From the NCBI RefSeq assembly GCF_009870125.1, contig NC_046683.1, forward strand, positions 53,149,869 through 53,213,868: a DNA stretch of 64,000 nt. The letters run 5' to 3'. The position numbers were made by a program, and so were the translations under genes. The stretch is from Drosophila pseudoobscura (taxonomy: Eukaryota > Arthropoda > Insecta > Diptera > Drosophilidae). Position 1 is the first letter of the stretch. Every line of letters begins with the position of its first letter. The notes below the pieces were generated by a model, which saw nothing but the letters and a program-made list of their open reading frames with translations, had not been told where the DNA came from and did not search any database. Shown one piece after another: positions 24,735 to 37,998 of the stretch.

Positions 24735-25640
24735 ACGTGGATGGGCGGAAATACCAAATAAGAGATTCGAATGGACATTTAATGGTTACTATATGCATCA
24801 TGACTGCCATATCGGCCACTCCAAAGAATTGTGTATCCTAAGATCGAACAGAACCCGATCGAATCTAGTTAAAGTCCCAGAACAAGAAGTGGGGGGTTTT
24901 CGGCCAGTCTGAATTTTTTGAAGATTTTACATACCCGACTACTTTGAGACCGATAGCTTTAGAGTCCCTAAAAAGAATCTGTTTAATACCTAAGTTAAAT
25001 GTAAGTTTTTTTATAACGTATTCAACGTGTTCAAGTCTGCAATCAAATAAATGCAATAATTAAAAGGTTTACACTTCGCTTCGATTGATATAAATACTTA
25101 TCTATCCAGATCTTTAACATTCTGGACTCCTCTTACATTACATTATTGCAAATTTGCTCACATTTTCAGCTCTCAACCATTGTATTATTTTTATCACAAT
25201 TTTAAAACCAATAGCTGCAGCAGAACATTGAAATATGTACATATATTCATACATACATATGAACAAATTCGTTGAAGAAATATTTAAATTTAAAAATTAA
25301 TAGCAGCACAGTTTTAATATGAAATTTTCCAAATGAAACACGTAAAAATAACTTTCGAACAACAGTTCATATGGCAATGTTACAGCACATATGTATAGTT
25401 TTCTAATTGGTATTGGTGTGTTTTAAAGAATGATTTTCTTTGCAAAACCCGATAAAAGAAACAAGAAAGAACCTTTTAAGTATATCCTCACAGATCGGTA
25501 TTTATCCACAAATATGGTAATGCAGAGTACTAATGGAACAATGGTTTTCTTTTTCCATTAAATCCTCCCATACAAAATGAGACGTTGGATAAGTTATTAC
25601 CTGCGTTGATTATTTGAAATTGTAGACATTTTTTCTAGCT
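24735..25640. other. Plod 3' UTR and AT-rich intergenic DNA
   Basis: No coding frame. The first 300 bases are probably the Plod 3' UTR. Beyond that the DNA is AT-rich and contains a CATA/TATG palindrome-like run near 25230-25262. Confidence 0.5.
25046..25051 (+). terminator. Plod: Candidate Plod poly(A) signal
   Basis: AATAAA about 310 bases past the Plod stop codon; it is the first canonical signal on this strand after the gene. Confidence 0.5.
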
Positions 25641-27092
25641 TGTAATTTATGTTTATTTTATTTCCATTTCAGACTCGTCGAAGTTCTAATCTCTCCACGA
25701 CCACTGTGCGAGCAAATGCATCCGCTCTTATCTGTTTAAGAACCGTTATTTCGAGTCTTGCACGCCACTGCGCCTTACACAGTGCCGGGTTAACAGGCGC
25801 AGAGAGAGCGAGAACTGAACAGAGCGCTGTTAGAACAGCTGGGGCGTCGCCAACAGAGGCCCCCATGGCCTCATGGCCCCATATGCACAAGCAGAACTTG
25901 CAATCGGCCGTGCTCTCTCTGTCTCCGTCTCTGTCTGGCCATTCGCTGTGAGCTTTGTGGCGTCGCTGTCGCTGTCGCCGTCGCTGGCCGTCGCAGCAGC
26001 GGCTTCTTGTTTCCGTTTCGTTTCGTCTGGCCATTCGCGTTTTTCCTAGAGTCGGTGCGGGCTTCGTTGCGCGGTTGATTTACAGTTGGTCTCTCTGGCC
26101 TGCCTGCGCCTGGATAACGCAAGTGCGTGTTAAAAATAGCTAGAAAACGAAGAAAAAACCACCCACAAAGATAAAAACACAGTTTCTCTTATCGTGGCGC
26201 TGGAAAAACAAAAAATTATCAAATAAATAAAATGCGGAAATGCAAATTTTTGAGGGATTTTAAAACGCCGCATCCTGGAAAAGTGTCTGTGACTCTAGGT
26301 TTTTTTTTGTGTGCGTGCATGTGTGTGTGTGTGTGAAATAAACAAAAAGGCGAAAGTTTGTTGTTGGTTCTCCGCACAGGCTCTCTCTCGCACTCACTAA
26401 CGAGCAACGCTCTTAGTTCCTGTTCCTCGTTCTCTTTTGCCTTCCTTCCTTTGGCCGCGTGCAAGGTGTTTTGCAAGCAAGGTATGCCACTGGCGCTGGC
26501 CCTGGCTGCTGTATGCAACTGGGCCCACCTTGTGCGAGCACACCTTCCTTTTCCTGTTTCATTTCCCTACATTCTTTTTATTACTCTATTTACACTTTCC
26601 GACTCCTTGTGTGGGCGTACACACTTACATATGTGTGTGTGCTCTTGTGTGTGTGGCTTAGCGAGTGAGTGAGTGCGCGTTTGGGGGCGGCTGACATCTC
26701 ACACCTGACGTTGCTGCTGTCCTTGTTGTTCCTGTTGGCCAAGTTTTTTGTTGCTTCCAGAAGTTGCGCTGGCAACCGTTAGGGCAAAAGCAACAACATT
26801 AACGAGGGCGAGTTTCTCTCATGCTGTTCAATTTTCTCTTTAAAAGAAAACCCAACCAGACTGCCTGCTGCCTGCTGCCTGGCTGCCTGCCGGCAGAACA
26901 ATCCAATTCATTGCCAACTCTGAATTTAGCCGGCAATAAAACCGAAAGTGTCTGGCAGCCAGCATTCGTCCTCCTCTTTGATGAGCCGCCGCCACCGCAG
27001 ACCCCACTCGGATGTGATTGGAGAGATCTTGGCGTTTCCGCCGTGCCGTGTCCTTCCGCGTCGCTAACAAGCTGAAGTGCCCGTGACTTGAG
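25641..27092 (+). promoter_or_regulatory. Putative GlcAT-P promoter and 5' untranslated exon
   Basis: This block is more GC-rich than its surroundings. It has GAGA-like runs (25800-25815) and CTCTCTGTCTC-type runs (25913-25935), and ends with a near-perfect donor (ACTTGAG|GTGAGTAC, exon end 27092). No coding frame crosses the donor. GlcAT-P is the next gene downstream on this strand, so a non-coding first exon with a long intron is a reasonable reading. The link is inference; an unrelated non-coding transcript is equally possible. Confidence 0.35.
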
Positions 27093-30000
27093 GTGAGTAC
27101 AGTGTGCAGTGTGCCTTTTGCCCTACTCCTCGTATGCTTGGGTATTGGTGAGGGTAGTGGGTATGATAGCTTCGATCAGCGTTTGGCAACGTGGACTAGA
27201 GGGCTACCCTTACTCAAATATTCTGGAACAGATTCAAACAAGGAGTCGATCTGTTAATCTCTTTTGCCAAGGACTTCGCTAGGGCATCCGAGCGTCGGGT
27301 CGGAAAGTAAAGTTTACTTCCAGTTTGATTGCCGTTTTCTATTAGCGAACGGGCAAACGGGCAAACGGGTAAACGGGCGGGCGCCTGGTGTTCCTTATCC
27401 GTCGCCACTCGCCCGGAGAGAGGAACACGGTCCCAAGCAGCTGCTAATGGCGCGCGTTGGCTTGTGAAAAAAGCGAATGCGAAGAAAAGTGGGCGGAGGA
27501 AGGGCTGGAAGGCCATTTAGGGAATAGGGAGGTCTAAGCAAGTGTGAAAGTTCCATACCCATGCCCCATGCCCCGTGCCCCGTGCCCCATGCCCCCTACT
27601 CCATATGGTGGTCCCCAACATATGGTGGAAGCTAATTTTCTTTCGACTTCTCGAATCTGTGAGCATACCATATGTCCATATATAGTAGGTACGGCATAAA
27701 CACAGCAGCCACTCGTAGGTAAATATTTCATTTAATATGTATTTGGAATATTTATTCAGTGGTTAAGTCAATTATGTGGGAATATACGAGTATTTAATGA
27801 TCCTAAAAGTTGGAATTAGCTTACCATCCGATAATCCAGTATTTATTATTCAAATGAAATCAGTTTCCTGCCTTTCATCAATTTGATGTGGCCCCAAAGA
27901 CAGACGGACAGACAGACACTCGGAATCTGTCGCTTAAAGTGACCCTAGGTCCTGGGACCTGGGACCTGGGACCTCGTTATGTGCACACACAGAGGGTCCT
28001 AAATCAAATTTACATTCCGGCAATCATCATAAAAGAAAGCAGCAGAGCTTGCCCCCGGGGCAGGTGCAGCCCCGTCCGAGCCACATAGGTACATATATAG
28101 TATACATATGCAAATGATGGGGATGTGGCCCAGTGCCCGGGTCCCAAAGTCCCCCTGAAAGTCCCGCCTTTCACGCAGGACATGTGCGTGCGTGCGAAAT
28201 CTGCGAAAAAAAGAGGAGAGAAAAAAAATGATTAACAAAGGCTCCCCGAGGTGCGGCTAAGGATTGGGGAGTGGAGAGTGGGACGAACCGTACTCACATG
28301 GGGAATTACATCCATCGTCGCGTAGACCCAGACGGAGGCGGAGACGGAGACAGGACGGAGAAAGAGCCTAGCCCCCTCGGGACAGGCGCAGTGCGGCTGT
28401 CAAAACAAGGCCCGGCCCTCCCTTTGAGAGGGCCAGCTGCTGCTCTACTGGTTAATGGCATTTGAGGAGGGGCACAGCCCCCCAGCTCCCAGCCCCCAGG
28501 CCACAGCCTGAAACTCGAGCGAGTAATTTGTGTCACGTTTTAATTTTTGACGCCGCAAAGGACATTCGAGTGTCTCTGCGATGCGCTGCTCCGTGATTAT
28601 GACAATTAGGATTCCGTTGCGTTCTCCTTGGTATTTAAAAGGGTTTATTTTGTAAGCCCCTTTTCCAAAGACAGAGCACAGCGGTGGAGCAACGTGAGTA
28701 CTCGTGTGCATAATTAAGGCGACACAGGAGCCGTGTACAGTCGCTTTACAACGGACCATATGGCATGGTATGCCGCTTTAAAAGGTTTCAATATTTAAGG
28801 GGGTCTCTGGGCCAACAGAGAGAGACAGAGGCAGGGTTTTTGGAGCTACGTGGCAAGCCACAGGTCTTAGGTTTGTTCAGCAGAATATTGATAGATCTAT
28901 GAATATAGATCCCTAATGGGTTTTTCCGTCCCTTCCCTACCTTCTCCTTCTGAAAGCCATTTATCAAGCGTTATCTATTGGACATTTCCCGTTCAAAATT
29001 ATTGAATTTTAATCCCAAATGCCTTGTGGGTATAACCTGAATGAGTCATGAATCACCTGAATCTAGATGGGTTTCACGAGCTAAGGCACATATCAATCAA
29101 TTCCGTTGAGGTCGTTAGCAATGGCGAGGGGTGTTTGAGCAGTGTACATCATATTTAAATGTTTGTTTTTCTCAGTGTAATCAGCTATCATTCATCTTTT
29201 GAACCGTCGCTAATTGGATGCGCTTCCATATCAATCACTTGCGGCCATAATTGCAATTGGGAATATTATTTTTTAGCCTTGGAAGCGTCCACTTCTCCTG
29301 TGGCTGTCAGCCGCCGCGTCAAGTGGTTGGTTCAACATGCCACAAAGCGGCACAGAATCTGTCAGTGAAATGTCCAACGCCATTTGCAGTGATTTCTGCT
29401 CTGCCACTTTGATGCTGCCACGGGATCTGATTCTGAAACGCAACTCAAGCATCCCTGGGCTGCGTCAGCGCCTGTCAGACTGCGTAACTTTCAAATGGCA
29501 GACCGGAAGGCTGGAAGGAAAATGTGGAAAAGTTTGACAGTTTTTCTTGGGAAAATGTGCAAGCTGGCCAAAACTAAAGACAGCTACGACAGACATTAGA
29601 TAAGTAGTCCGGACTCCAAAGATCGGAATGGAGTCCCAAGAGATTATACAAATATCCCATAAACGAACGGCTATGGGGACCATTCGCCTGGAATGCGAAA
29701 ACGGGAAAGGTGGGATGGGAATGCTGCTAATGGAACTGTCTTGGAAGATCCCCAAATAATGGGCTGGGCTCTAGGGATTCCATCCTTCATCCTGTATCGA
29801 TAGAAAATGTCAATTGAATTCCGTTTTAGTTGCATTTCCTCTGAACAGTTACCGTCATCTTTATTGGGAAACCCTCGGAAATGAGATGGTCATGGACCCA
29901 CTTCGTCTTCTCTGACTCCTCCTTTTCAGAGAGATGAGGAGAGGGAGGGCATTCGGGCAGCGTCAGCGAGAGGTAACCAACAACTGCGTAAACAGACGCA

Positions 30001-33000
30001 GACAGGACCGCGGCAGGACATCAAGGAGGCCCGAGGAATGGCCGGGAATGAAGGAATGAAGGGGGTCTTCAGTCAATTTGACAAACATGACACAGAAACG
30101 GAAACGAGAACGTCGCTACACAGCTGCTGACTTGCAACTTGGGGCAGCACTGGCAGTTGCCTTAATGGACACTCCTCAGACTCGCTGCCGCGGGGCATTC
30201 CTCCTTCAAGGAGCAGTGGGGCGGCGATGGGCAGAAGAGTGGGAAGCGAGGGCAGAGGGGGATGCGAGGCAGAGAGGGAGCCTGGCAATTAAATTTTTAA
30301 AATGCCATTTCAAAAGCAATTTCGAACGGCAGTGCAAATTAAAAATGCCAACTGTCTGCCAGTACGAGGCCGAGGACGAGAACGAGCACTGGAGTGTGTG
30401 TGGTGTGGTGTGTGGATAGGCGAATGGGAAATAGAAAGCAGAGAGTTTACGGAGAAGCACAGGGCCGTAGGACAGCAAACAATATTTTCACAAATGAACG
30501 TAAATTGAATTTGTGGCCAAGGAATGGCAAGTTTTGTCTGCGGCTCTGCCCCAAAGAAAACTGTAAGGAATGCCAGCAGTCGAGGGCGGTATGCCGACCA
30601 TTAGGATACCCCGCTACCAGGATTTATAGTCCTTATAGTCCACCAGACACGCACTGGCCACAGAACTCCCAAAATGATGTTTTTCCATCAGAGTTTTTTC
30701 ACTCTCCGATTTTGATGAAAAAAGGACAATAGCCAAGCACTTCTGCAAAGACCTATATACCCGGCTAGCCTACGATTAGAAGGTAATCTTCAAGCAAAAG
30801 AAAGTTTTGCCGAGTTTTCTATGTGCTTCTGGGCTTTTTTTTGTGGGTCGGGTCGTCATTGCAGTGATGTGATCCCAGGCAAGCCGGCGCCAAGTGCCGG
30901 GCCGGCGCCTGGCTGGCTACTTTTTCTTTCGGCGAAAACCCATGTGCCCCGCCACGCTCCGCAGCGCCCCGGCCAGTGCCAAAAGAGAATGCGTTTTTTG
31001 GGGGTTCTGTTTTGCTTGGGACATTCGCAGAACGGAGAGCCGATTCCCCATCAGCTGTTGGCATTCCATACCCCCCTCTAGGAAGGGAATTCCCCAAGGA
31101 AATGCAATTTAAGCTGCTACCCGCCCTGCACCCCAACACTTGAACTCCCTTCGCTTCGTTTCGTTTCATCTCATTTCGTTCCTTCAGGTGTACAGGCTGT
31201 ACCGTTTTTCAGACTGTACCCCTAACATTCTGCAATCTTCACGGCCTGTACCTTTTTGTTTCATTCGGTTTTTCCGACTTATCCGTTAGGTTCATTCAAT
31301 CTTCAGGCCCTCGACTGCTCAGACTGTACTTTTAGTTTTCTTTGCCATTTCCCTGCCTTGCCTTGTGTCGTACTTCGTTTTACTGTTTTCCTTGGAGTCT
31401 GTTTCGGTTTAAGGGATTTTTCTTGTAATTAAATTGGCAATTTTTCAAGCATTTTTTCACTTTCCCGCTCCCTTTGGCTACCAGCCAGCCATGAACTTTG
31501 TCCTGCTCGTCGTCCGGTCCAATCTCAATCTCAATTTGATCAAAAATGAAATGAAAACAATGTTTTTGTGCATTCTCCTTTGGGCCATTTGAATGCGGAT
31601 GGATTTTTTTGCGGAACTCAATTTGATAATGCTTTAGACAAGCACTTTCCCGATTCGAATCCATATTTTCTTTTGACATACTTCTTTTTGAGAGCAGAAA
31701 TGGGAAGGAAGAAAAGTTAAGGGTTCTCAATTCAATTTGTGATGGGTAGGGGAGATCTTTAATTTGTTTCCAAGAGAAAGGACAGAATCCATATCCGAGT
31801 AGATAGAGAAGTTTTACTATTGCAGTGGACATCAGATGAGGCGTACTAAAATGAGATAAGGAAATGAATAGAGAAAAGTCCTTTCTCCAAAGGTTTCTCA
31901 TAAGATGAGCCTTGGGATTGTCAGATATTGAATATAACGAAGTCAAAAGAGGGGCCTAGTTTAGGTGGTTACTTATAAGAAGATTTTTGGCAATGAATGA
32001 AGTAGTATAATTTTGTTAGAATAAATTTATGATCCGTAATCGATCAGTGAGAGTTTTCGAATAACTAAGTTAAGGAAGTAATCCAGCAGAACATCGACAA
32101 ACTCGCTCTCCATCTCTTTCTCTTTCCCAGTGTGGCTTTGCAGCTTTCTTACTGGTTAGTCCTTGCTTTTCTTTTTAGAAACAGGTGGTACTAAAGAAAT
32201 TCCCTACGCCGATCTCATAATTTTCGAGTTACAGACATAAGTGAATGACTGATTGGATGAATGGAACCGGATCTCTGGCATTCCCCACTCCCCCAATCCC
32301 CACATTCCGAAGTGATAATCGTAAATGTTGGAGCATGCCTTTTAGTGGGTTCGGGTACCGTTTCCGTTTCTTCGGGAGGGGCCCCCCCCCAGTGACTAAA
32401 CGAAGAATTTCCTAGGCAGAGCCAAAGCGGAATATCAAAAGAGCAAAGCGGAACGAAACGAAACGAAATGAAATGAAACGAAACGGAGACGCACAATGAA
32501 ATCACTTCGCGTTCGAGTATCTACTATATGGTATGTGGGAGAAGTGTAGTCGTAAAACCATGATAAATACATATGTATTTGGTTATCACACGCCCAAAGC
32601 CAAAGCCATAATCCCAGTCGTACAGGCGATAGGCCATAGGCCACAGGCTACAGAAAAACATGCATATAAAATATATACAAAAATAGTAAAAATGTATTCC
32701 ATCAGCATGTACGTAAATGGTATCGTGCAGATGTGTGTATGTATCTTTATTTATGTTTTATCTGCATACCAGTGGGCTGTTTTTTCGGTTTTTTTTTTGC
32801 TTTTATCAGCAAAAGAAATTGTAGGTTAAGTACTCGGCGACATTTACCATCAATTTTGGGTGACAGCACACCCCGGATAGAACTGGCGGTAGGTTGGAGA
32901 GGCCAATTACTGAAATGGAAATAAATACTTGGTTCACTTTTCAACATAATCTGCTTTTAGAGAAATTAATTATATCGAGTGGTCCCCCAAATGGTAGCCC

Positions 33001-33539
33001 CTCTCCTTCTGCTGAACTATTTTTTTAAAAATAAAAAATAGAAGACAATATTCTGTGGAGAGAGCAATGTGGAGTAGGGGTTTTGTAGTCAGTAATTTGT
33101 AGCCCAGTGTCCAGTGGAGTTTTTCGAGATAAAGATAGGTCAGGAGGCCCTTCAGTGAGCATTTGATCTTAAGGAACATACATATACAATATACTTACAT
33201 AGAAAGAAGAATACTAGGAATGGAACATCGTTGAGCAAAGCAGTATTACTCACAGTCCCAATGGCAGTCGCTTATGGGAAACTTGTCCACAGAATCAACG
33301 TCTTTCGCATCATTTGATCAATGTGAAACAGTCATTACTTTTGAAATGTTAGAGAAGAAGCTGTCTCAAGAGTATGAATGGTTTCGGATGGTCTATTTTG
33401 ATTCGATAGAGATAATATCCCTACAGTCAATAGCTGAATACGAATGAAACCAAAACAATCTCTTTGTACATACACACTAGATGACATAATAGCTAGAGTG
33501 AATATAATATCATAAATAATGGTGCAATATCATATGGGC

Positions 33540-33880
33540 ACAGGGTGCGGCATCTTTTATGGCGTTTGTGAAGCGATTGACGTGAATTCATTTCAATTTG
33601 AGCTATGGATCGCTCCACATCGAAACAACCCGCTGAAGTAGTCCTTCATATCGTGTGCATATCGTCGAGGCGCGTGAAAAAGGTCTGAACGCAGATCTTC
33701 CCAGATTTGAGGCCTCCGGGGGCGTTCTTTGTGGGGCAGCAAGCCTCAATGCCATTGAATAGCTCAAGGCCGAAATCATCGCTATATCTATTGTGTATAT
33801 CCTGTTCAAGGATTCAAGTTCTCTTTGCAAATCGGTTGTTTTCTCTTACAGTTATTCGATGTTTACATGGCGCACCCTGT
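33540..33880 (+). mobile_element. Short decayed mariner-like element with terminal inverted repeats
   Basis: ACAGGGTGCGGCAT at 33540-33553 is matched in inverted orientation at 33867-33880 (ACAGGGTGCGCCAT on the minus strand), 13 of 14 bases. Between them, plus-strand frames contain pieces resembling the end of a mariner-type transposase: PDLRPPGAFFVG near 33700, like the SPDLxPPDFFLWG box, and in another frame LKAEIIAI near 33763, like the segment that follows it. The third catalytic Asp would be Ala, and frame breaks are present. At 341 bp it is an internally deleted, non-coding copy. I could not find a clean TA target duplication, so the exact ends are uncertain. Confidence 0.45.
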
Positions 33881-36800
33881 ACATGTGTCCGATGATCCAA
33901 CAACACGTTCAGAAGTTACAGTAAACTCGATCGTTTTGAGGCGTTTACCTGCCACGAGTTTCCCATTTCCTCACGACTGGTGCTGTATTCCCCAAGAAAT
34001 GTGACATGTGACATTTGACATATGATTATCAATTATCAAAAATCAGAGCTTCCTCACGTGCCGAAACCCCATAAAGTGGAGAAGTTGACGGAACTGCTTA
34101 TTAATTGATATTGGAAAATAAATTAGTGACGGGGCCAAAAAGAAGGAACAAAGCGCGGGAGTGATTCAGTCGAAATGTTGCGATAGCGGCTCCCCCTCCC
34201 CCTCGCCCAGGCGAAGGAATATTCGGGTCAGAACTTTAACTTTTAATCTCTCAACTGTTGCGCTGCCCAAAACGAACGGAGGGAGTGCCACGCAACAGTT
34301 GCCCCGCCCCCGCGAAGTCCCCGAAGGGGGACTGGGGCGTCCTGCTGGTTGCGTGAGTTCGATTGATGACGCTAGCGATTGATAGTTCCCGCTGGGGCCG
34401 AGAACTCGGATATTCCATGCCATTCATCAGCTCTCCGTGCCCTCTAATGTTGTGCACAGTGGAATGGAACAGCCGGAACGGCCCACTCGTATCTGAAGGT
34501 TAATCCGAACTTTACAGACAATTTGCTTCTGGTTGTGGATGCATTTGAACAGCTGTCGTCGCACTGTCATCAAGTTTTATTGGCAAATATTACAGAGCGG
34601 CAAACACCTTGTGTCGATGTTTGCCCAGAGCTCTACCAGTTCTGGTTGGCAGCAAAGTAGTGAAGGGAATACAGAAATGAAGCTGAATCTTCTTCTGGGA
34701 ATATCCTACTTCAAAAACTTCCCACACAAAAGTGCGAGAGCCTACCCACTGTTCTAGTCGTTGGCATTAGCCTAATAGCCTTGACCAATTCCATTCCGAA
34801 AGCCCAATCCCTTTCCCATTTTCATTCCCATTTCCATTCCCGTACAACCCCATCCCATAGGCAGACCATTAGTCAAAGCACACTAATTTGTTGTCATAAA
34901 TTTTATGGATTTGCTGTAAAGTTGCTTTTTATACGGCCTTTTGTTAGGACATATCACAGTGGATTCGTCGGATATAGACACAGATACGAATACGAATTGA
35001 TAAATGTTATCTTCTTTGACTTTGTTTATGGGTGCAATAGGTAGCTACGTTTTTCCTTATGTATGTAATGGGCTATAAGGTAATACCCCATACGTCATTG
35101 GCTCCATCGTTCAGTTGTTCGAAATCACAGCAGGAGCTAACATGCAGAGTGCTTTTCCCCTGAGAATTGTGTTCAAATCTGAGTCGGAACATAAACAGAT
35201 CATACATACCATATCTCAGGATCTATTCTCTGATAATGCCTTTTATAACAGTGCAATAGATTAGACTTTTGTTCAGTGCAAAAAACCATCGACCGCTTAT
35301 CTAAAGCCACACAAGAAGTATACGATATTTGTTAAAAAGTCAGTCGTACATACATATGTACATACATGTGTATTTATTTATCTCTGAGGTCTAACAATCG
35401 ACCGTAACATTTGCTTGTTAATTAGACCAAAAGCGCTTCTAATCGATTGAGTGGAACCATTGTCGGGGATGTTCTCTGAACGTCGGGCAGACATGTAGCA
35501 GTGAAGTGCGACTCTCGGATAGTGTGAGGTTTTCCATTCACTTCATTAATGGACCAAACCCCTGGATTGAGTGGCTTTTATCGAAATAAATCGAACGCCA
35601 AGAAGCCATTTATCGTTTAAGGAAGAACGTTTATTCACTGTAGAAATGGACTTAGGCTATGCATTGTGTTGGATCGATTAACAATAGAAATAGACAATTG
35701 CCCAAACGGTTTTATTCCCAATCTCGGAAAATGCATTCTTAAACTTTAAATCTCGAATCAAATATGCTGCCTCGGGATCGAGTGGCCTCAGTGCAGTGCC
35801 TGGCAGGACGCGTGGCCGGCATCGCAGGGACATTAATATAGTGCATACTCGTAGATGCACTTACTTTGCCACTTCATCAGGCACGAGGAGCTCCGCCGAA
35901 GAACTCCACTCTGAATATAAAAAGAACCATTGGCCATGCTCTCTCAAGTATTGCCAGCACGTACCCATTGATGGCGTTTGAGAGGTGCCTCGCACGAGTC
36001 GTATGTGGCGCTATGCACGATAATTCACATGACCATAAAGGCATTTCAGGCAACGCTTCTGCCGCCCCGCTGCCCCCGGTGCCCCCGCTGCCCCCGCTAC
36101 CCGCTGAAAAGGTTCGTTAATCCATTAAATTTGATATATGCTCGTGTGGGTGGCCCTGGGCTCCCCGGGATCCCCTGGAAGTCCTGCCTGCATTTAGACA
36201 AATGCCATTCGGTGGGGTAATGCCTCGATGCCGATGTGTCAAGTTCCAAGAGAGATGCTGCTGCTGCTGCTTCTGCTGCCAACACAAATCAAAATGGAAA
36301 GAACTCGGTTTCACTTTTGCCATTTCTCTGCACTCTGCCACAGTGCACGTGCCCCCACAACATTATGCAATTGTTTTTGCCCCACACACACGCACACAGC
36401 GCCACAGCCACAGCCCCTGTCACACGCTGAAAGGAGCACAGGGAGGGGGCGTCATTTTGATGGCTCTCACAGTGGGACGCCTTCATTTGGATGCCGTCGG
36501 GATTATGGCCGAAATAAACTGAAACTGAAATTGAAATGCAATAAAATACAACTAGATATTGCAAAAGCGGCTCTTAAATGCCCCTGGTCTTGCCACAAAA
36601 CGAGTCATCCGGCACCCCAGCTGCAGCTGTAGTTTATAGCGTGTTTCGACAGTTAATATCGAATGGGGACAGTGGTCCAAAGCGGTTCTAAGCCAAAGAA
36701 AACCCACAAAGAAAAGCAGAGAGGGCTAGTAGGGATTTCTATATGGAATATCGTTTCAGATCCATCGTTTGCCCATCTCCTGTGTCTCTTTCTATCTCTC

Positions 36801-37734
36801 TCTCTTTCGTTTCTCTGGTGATCGGCGCCTCTCTCCTCGCACTCTCAGCGGGAAAAGAGATAGCAGTAAGACATGCACTACGTGCATTAAATAATATATT
36901 TTCTTTAATGTTTAATGCTTAATCTTCAAGTGGCTTGTACTATGGCTCTGCATAAGAAAGGCTGCTGCTGAAATGTTAATCGGAATATTTTAGAGGAGAG
37001 CAGAGCAGAGGAGAGGAGCCATGCCATACAGCGATACGTGACAAATGCGAGTGTCTCTGGATCGGATCTGCCATTACGTAATGCTCACATATCTGTGTGT
37101 CCCACGGTGCCTGCCCCACAGCCCACAGCCCACTGTGCGTGGGTGGGTGGGGGGACACGTCCGTTCAAGGACGCATTGCGATGGCACCGCTCGAAAATGG
37201 CATCCGGGTGGGTGCTCGAGTGCAGCTCCATGGCGCCGGGCGCCGGGCACTGGGCGCCGACGCTGCTCCCTTGTGGCCCTGGCCATGGCCGGAATGTACC
37301 ATTTCCATTCTATGGCCGCTATCCGCCAGCCGCCATCCCCATCCGTGGTGGGATTCGTTTCTGTCAGCACTTGGCACCCACTTGTGTGGTATTTTGCTTT
37401 ACACTTACACTCTCCCCCCCTCTCTCTCTGCACCCCCCATTCCGCCCCCTATTTCCCTCTTCCTCTTCCTGTCTATTTGTCTCTCTCCCTCTCCCTCTCT
37501 CCCTCCCTCCCTCTTTGCCTGTCTGTCTGGGATGCCTTTTGTTTCCTTTTCTGTTTTCGGTTTATTTGTGGGGAAGGAGTCGGCTACAGGGCGACAGGAC
37601 GACAGGACGACAGGAATTGTCATGTAAATGGGTTAAATTCTGACATTAAATTGTTCGTCCCAGAGATTTTTCATTTGTAAACTCTGCCATGCCGCTTTGA
37701 TGCTCGGAAAACATGATTTCCCATTTTCAGCCGA

Positions 37735-37820
37735 CTGGCCACAACACCCCACAGCCCCACAGCCTCGCAGCCCCACAGCCTCGCAGCCCCACAGCCCCAC
37801 AGCCCCACAGCCCCGCAGTC
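37735..37820. repeat. GC-rich minisatellite, 8-9-bp CAGCCCCA unit
   Basis: About eight imperfect copies of CAGCCCCA/CAGCCTCG follow one another. They encode only low-complexity frames on both strands and are not part of a gene. Confidence 0.75.
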
Positions 37821-37944
37821 CCCCATTCTCTTTTCCATTAAAACTGAAACCCAAACCAAAACCAAGAACAGCCCTGGCTGTGAATCGGTGCCTGGGGGCA
37901 TAAAGGGATTTGCAGCATTTTGTTGATAATTGCATTTCGAGATT

Positions 37945-37998
37945 TGCGAGAGAGAGAGAGAGAGAGAGAGAGAGGGGGAAAGAAAGAGAGAGAGACGT
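37945..37998. repeat. GA dinucleotide tract
   Basis: An uninterrupted run of (GA) of about 28 bases is followed by a GGGGAAAGAAAGAGAGAGAGAC extension. Such tracts bind GAF and CLAMP in flies. Confidence 0.85.

Noticed and set aside
37038-37680. Overlapping long frames in three phases
   Set aside because: All three plus-strand frames are open together in GC- and CT-rich low-complexity DNA, so openness is due to composition.
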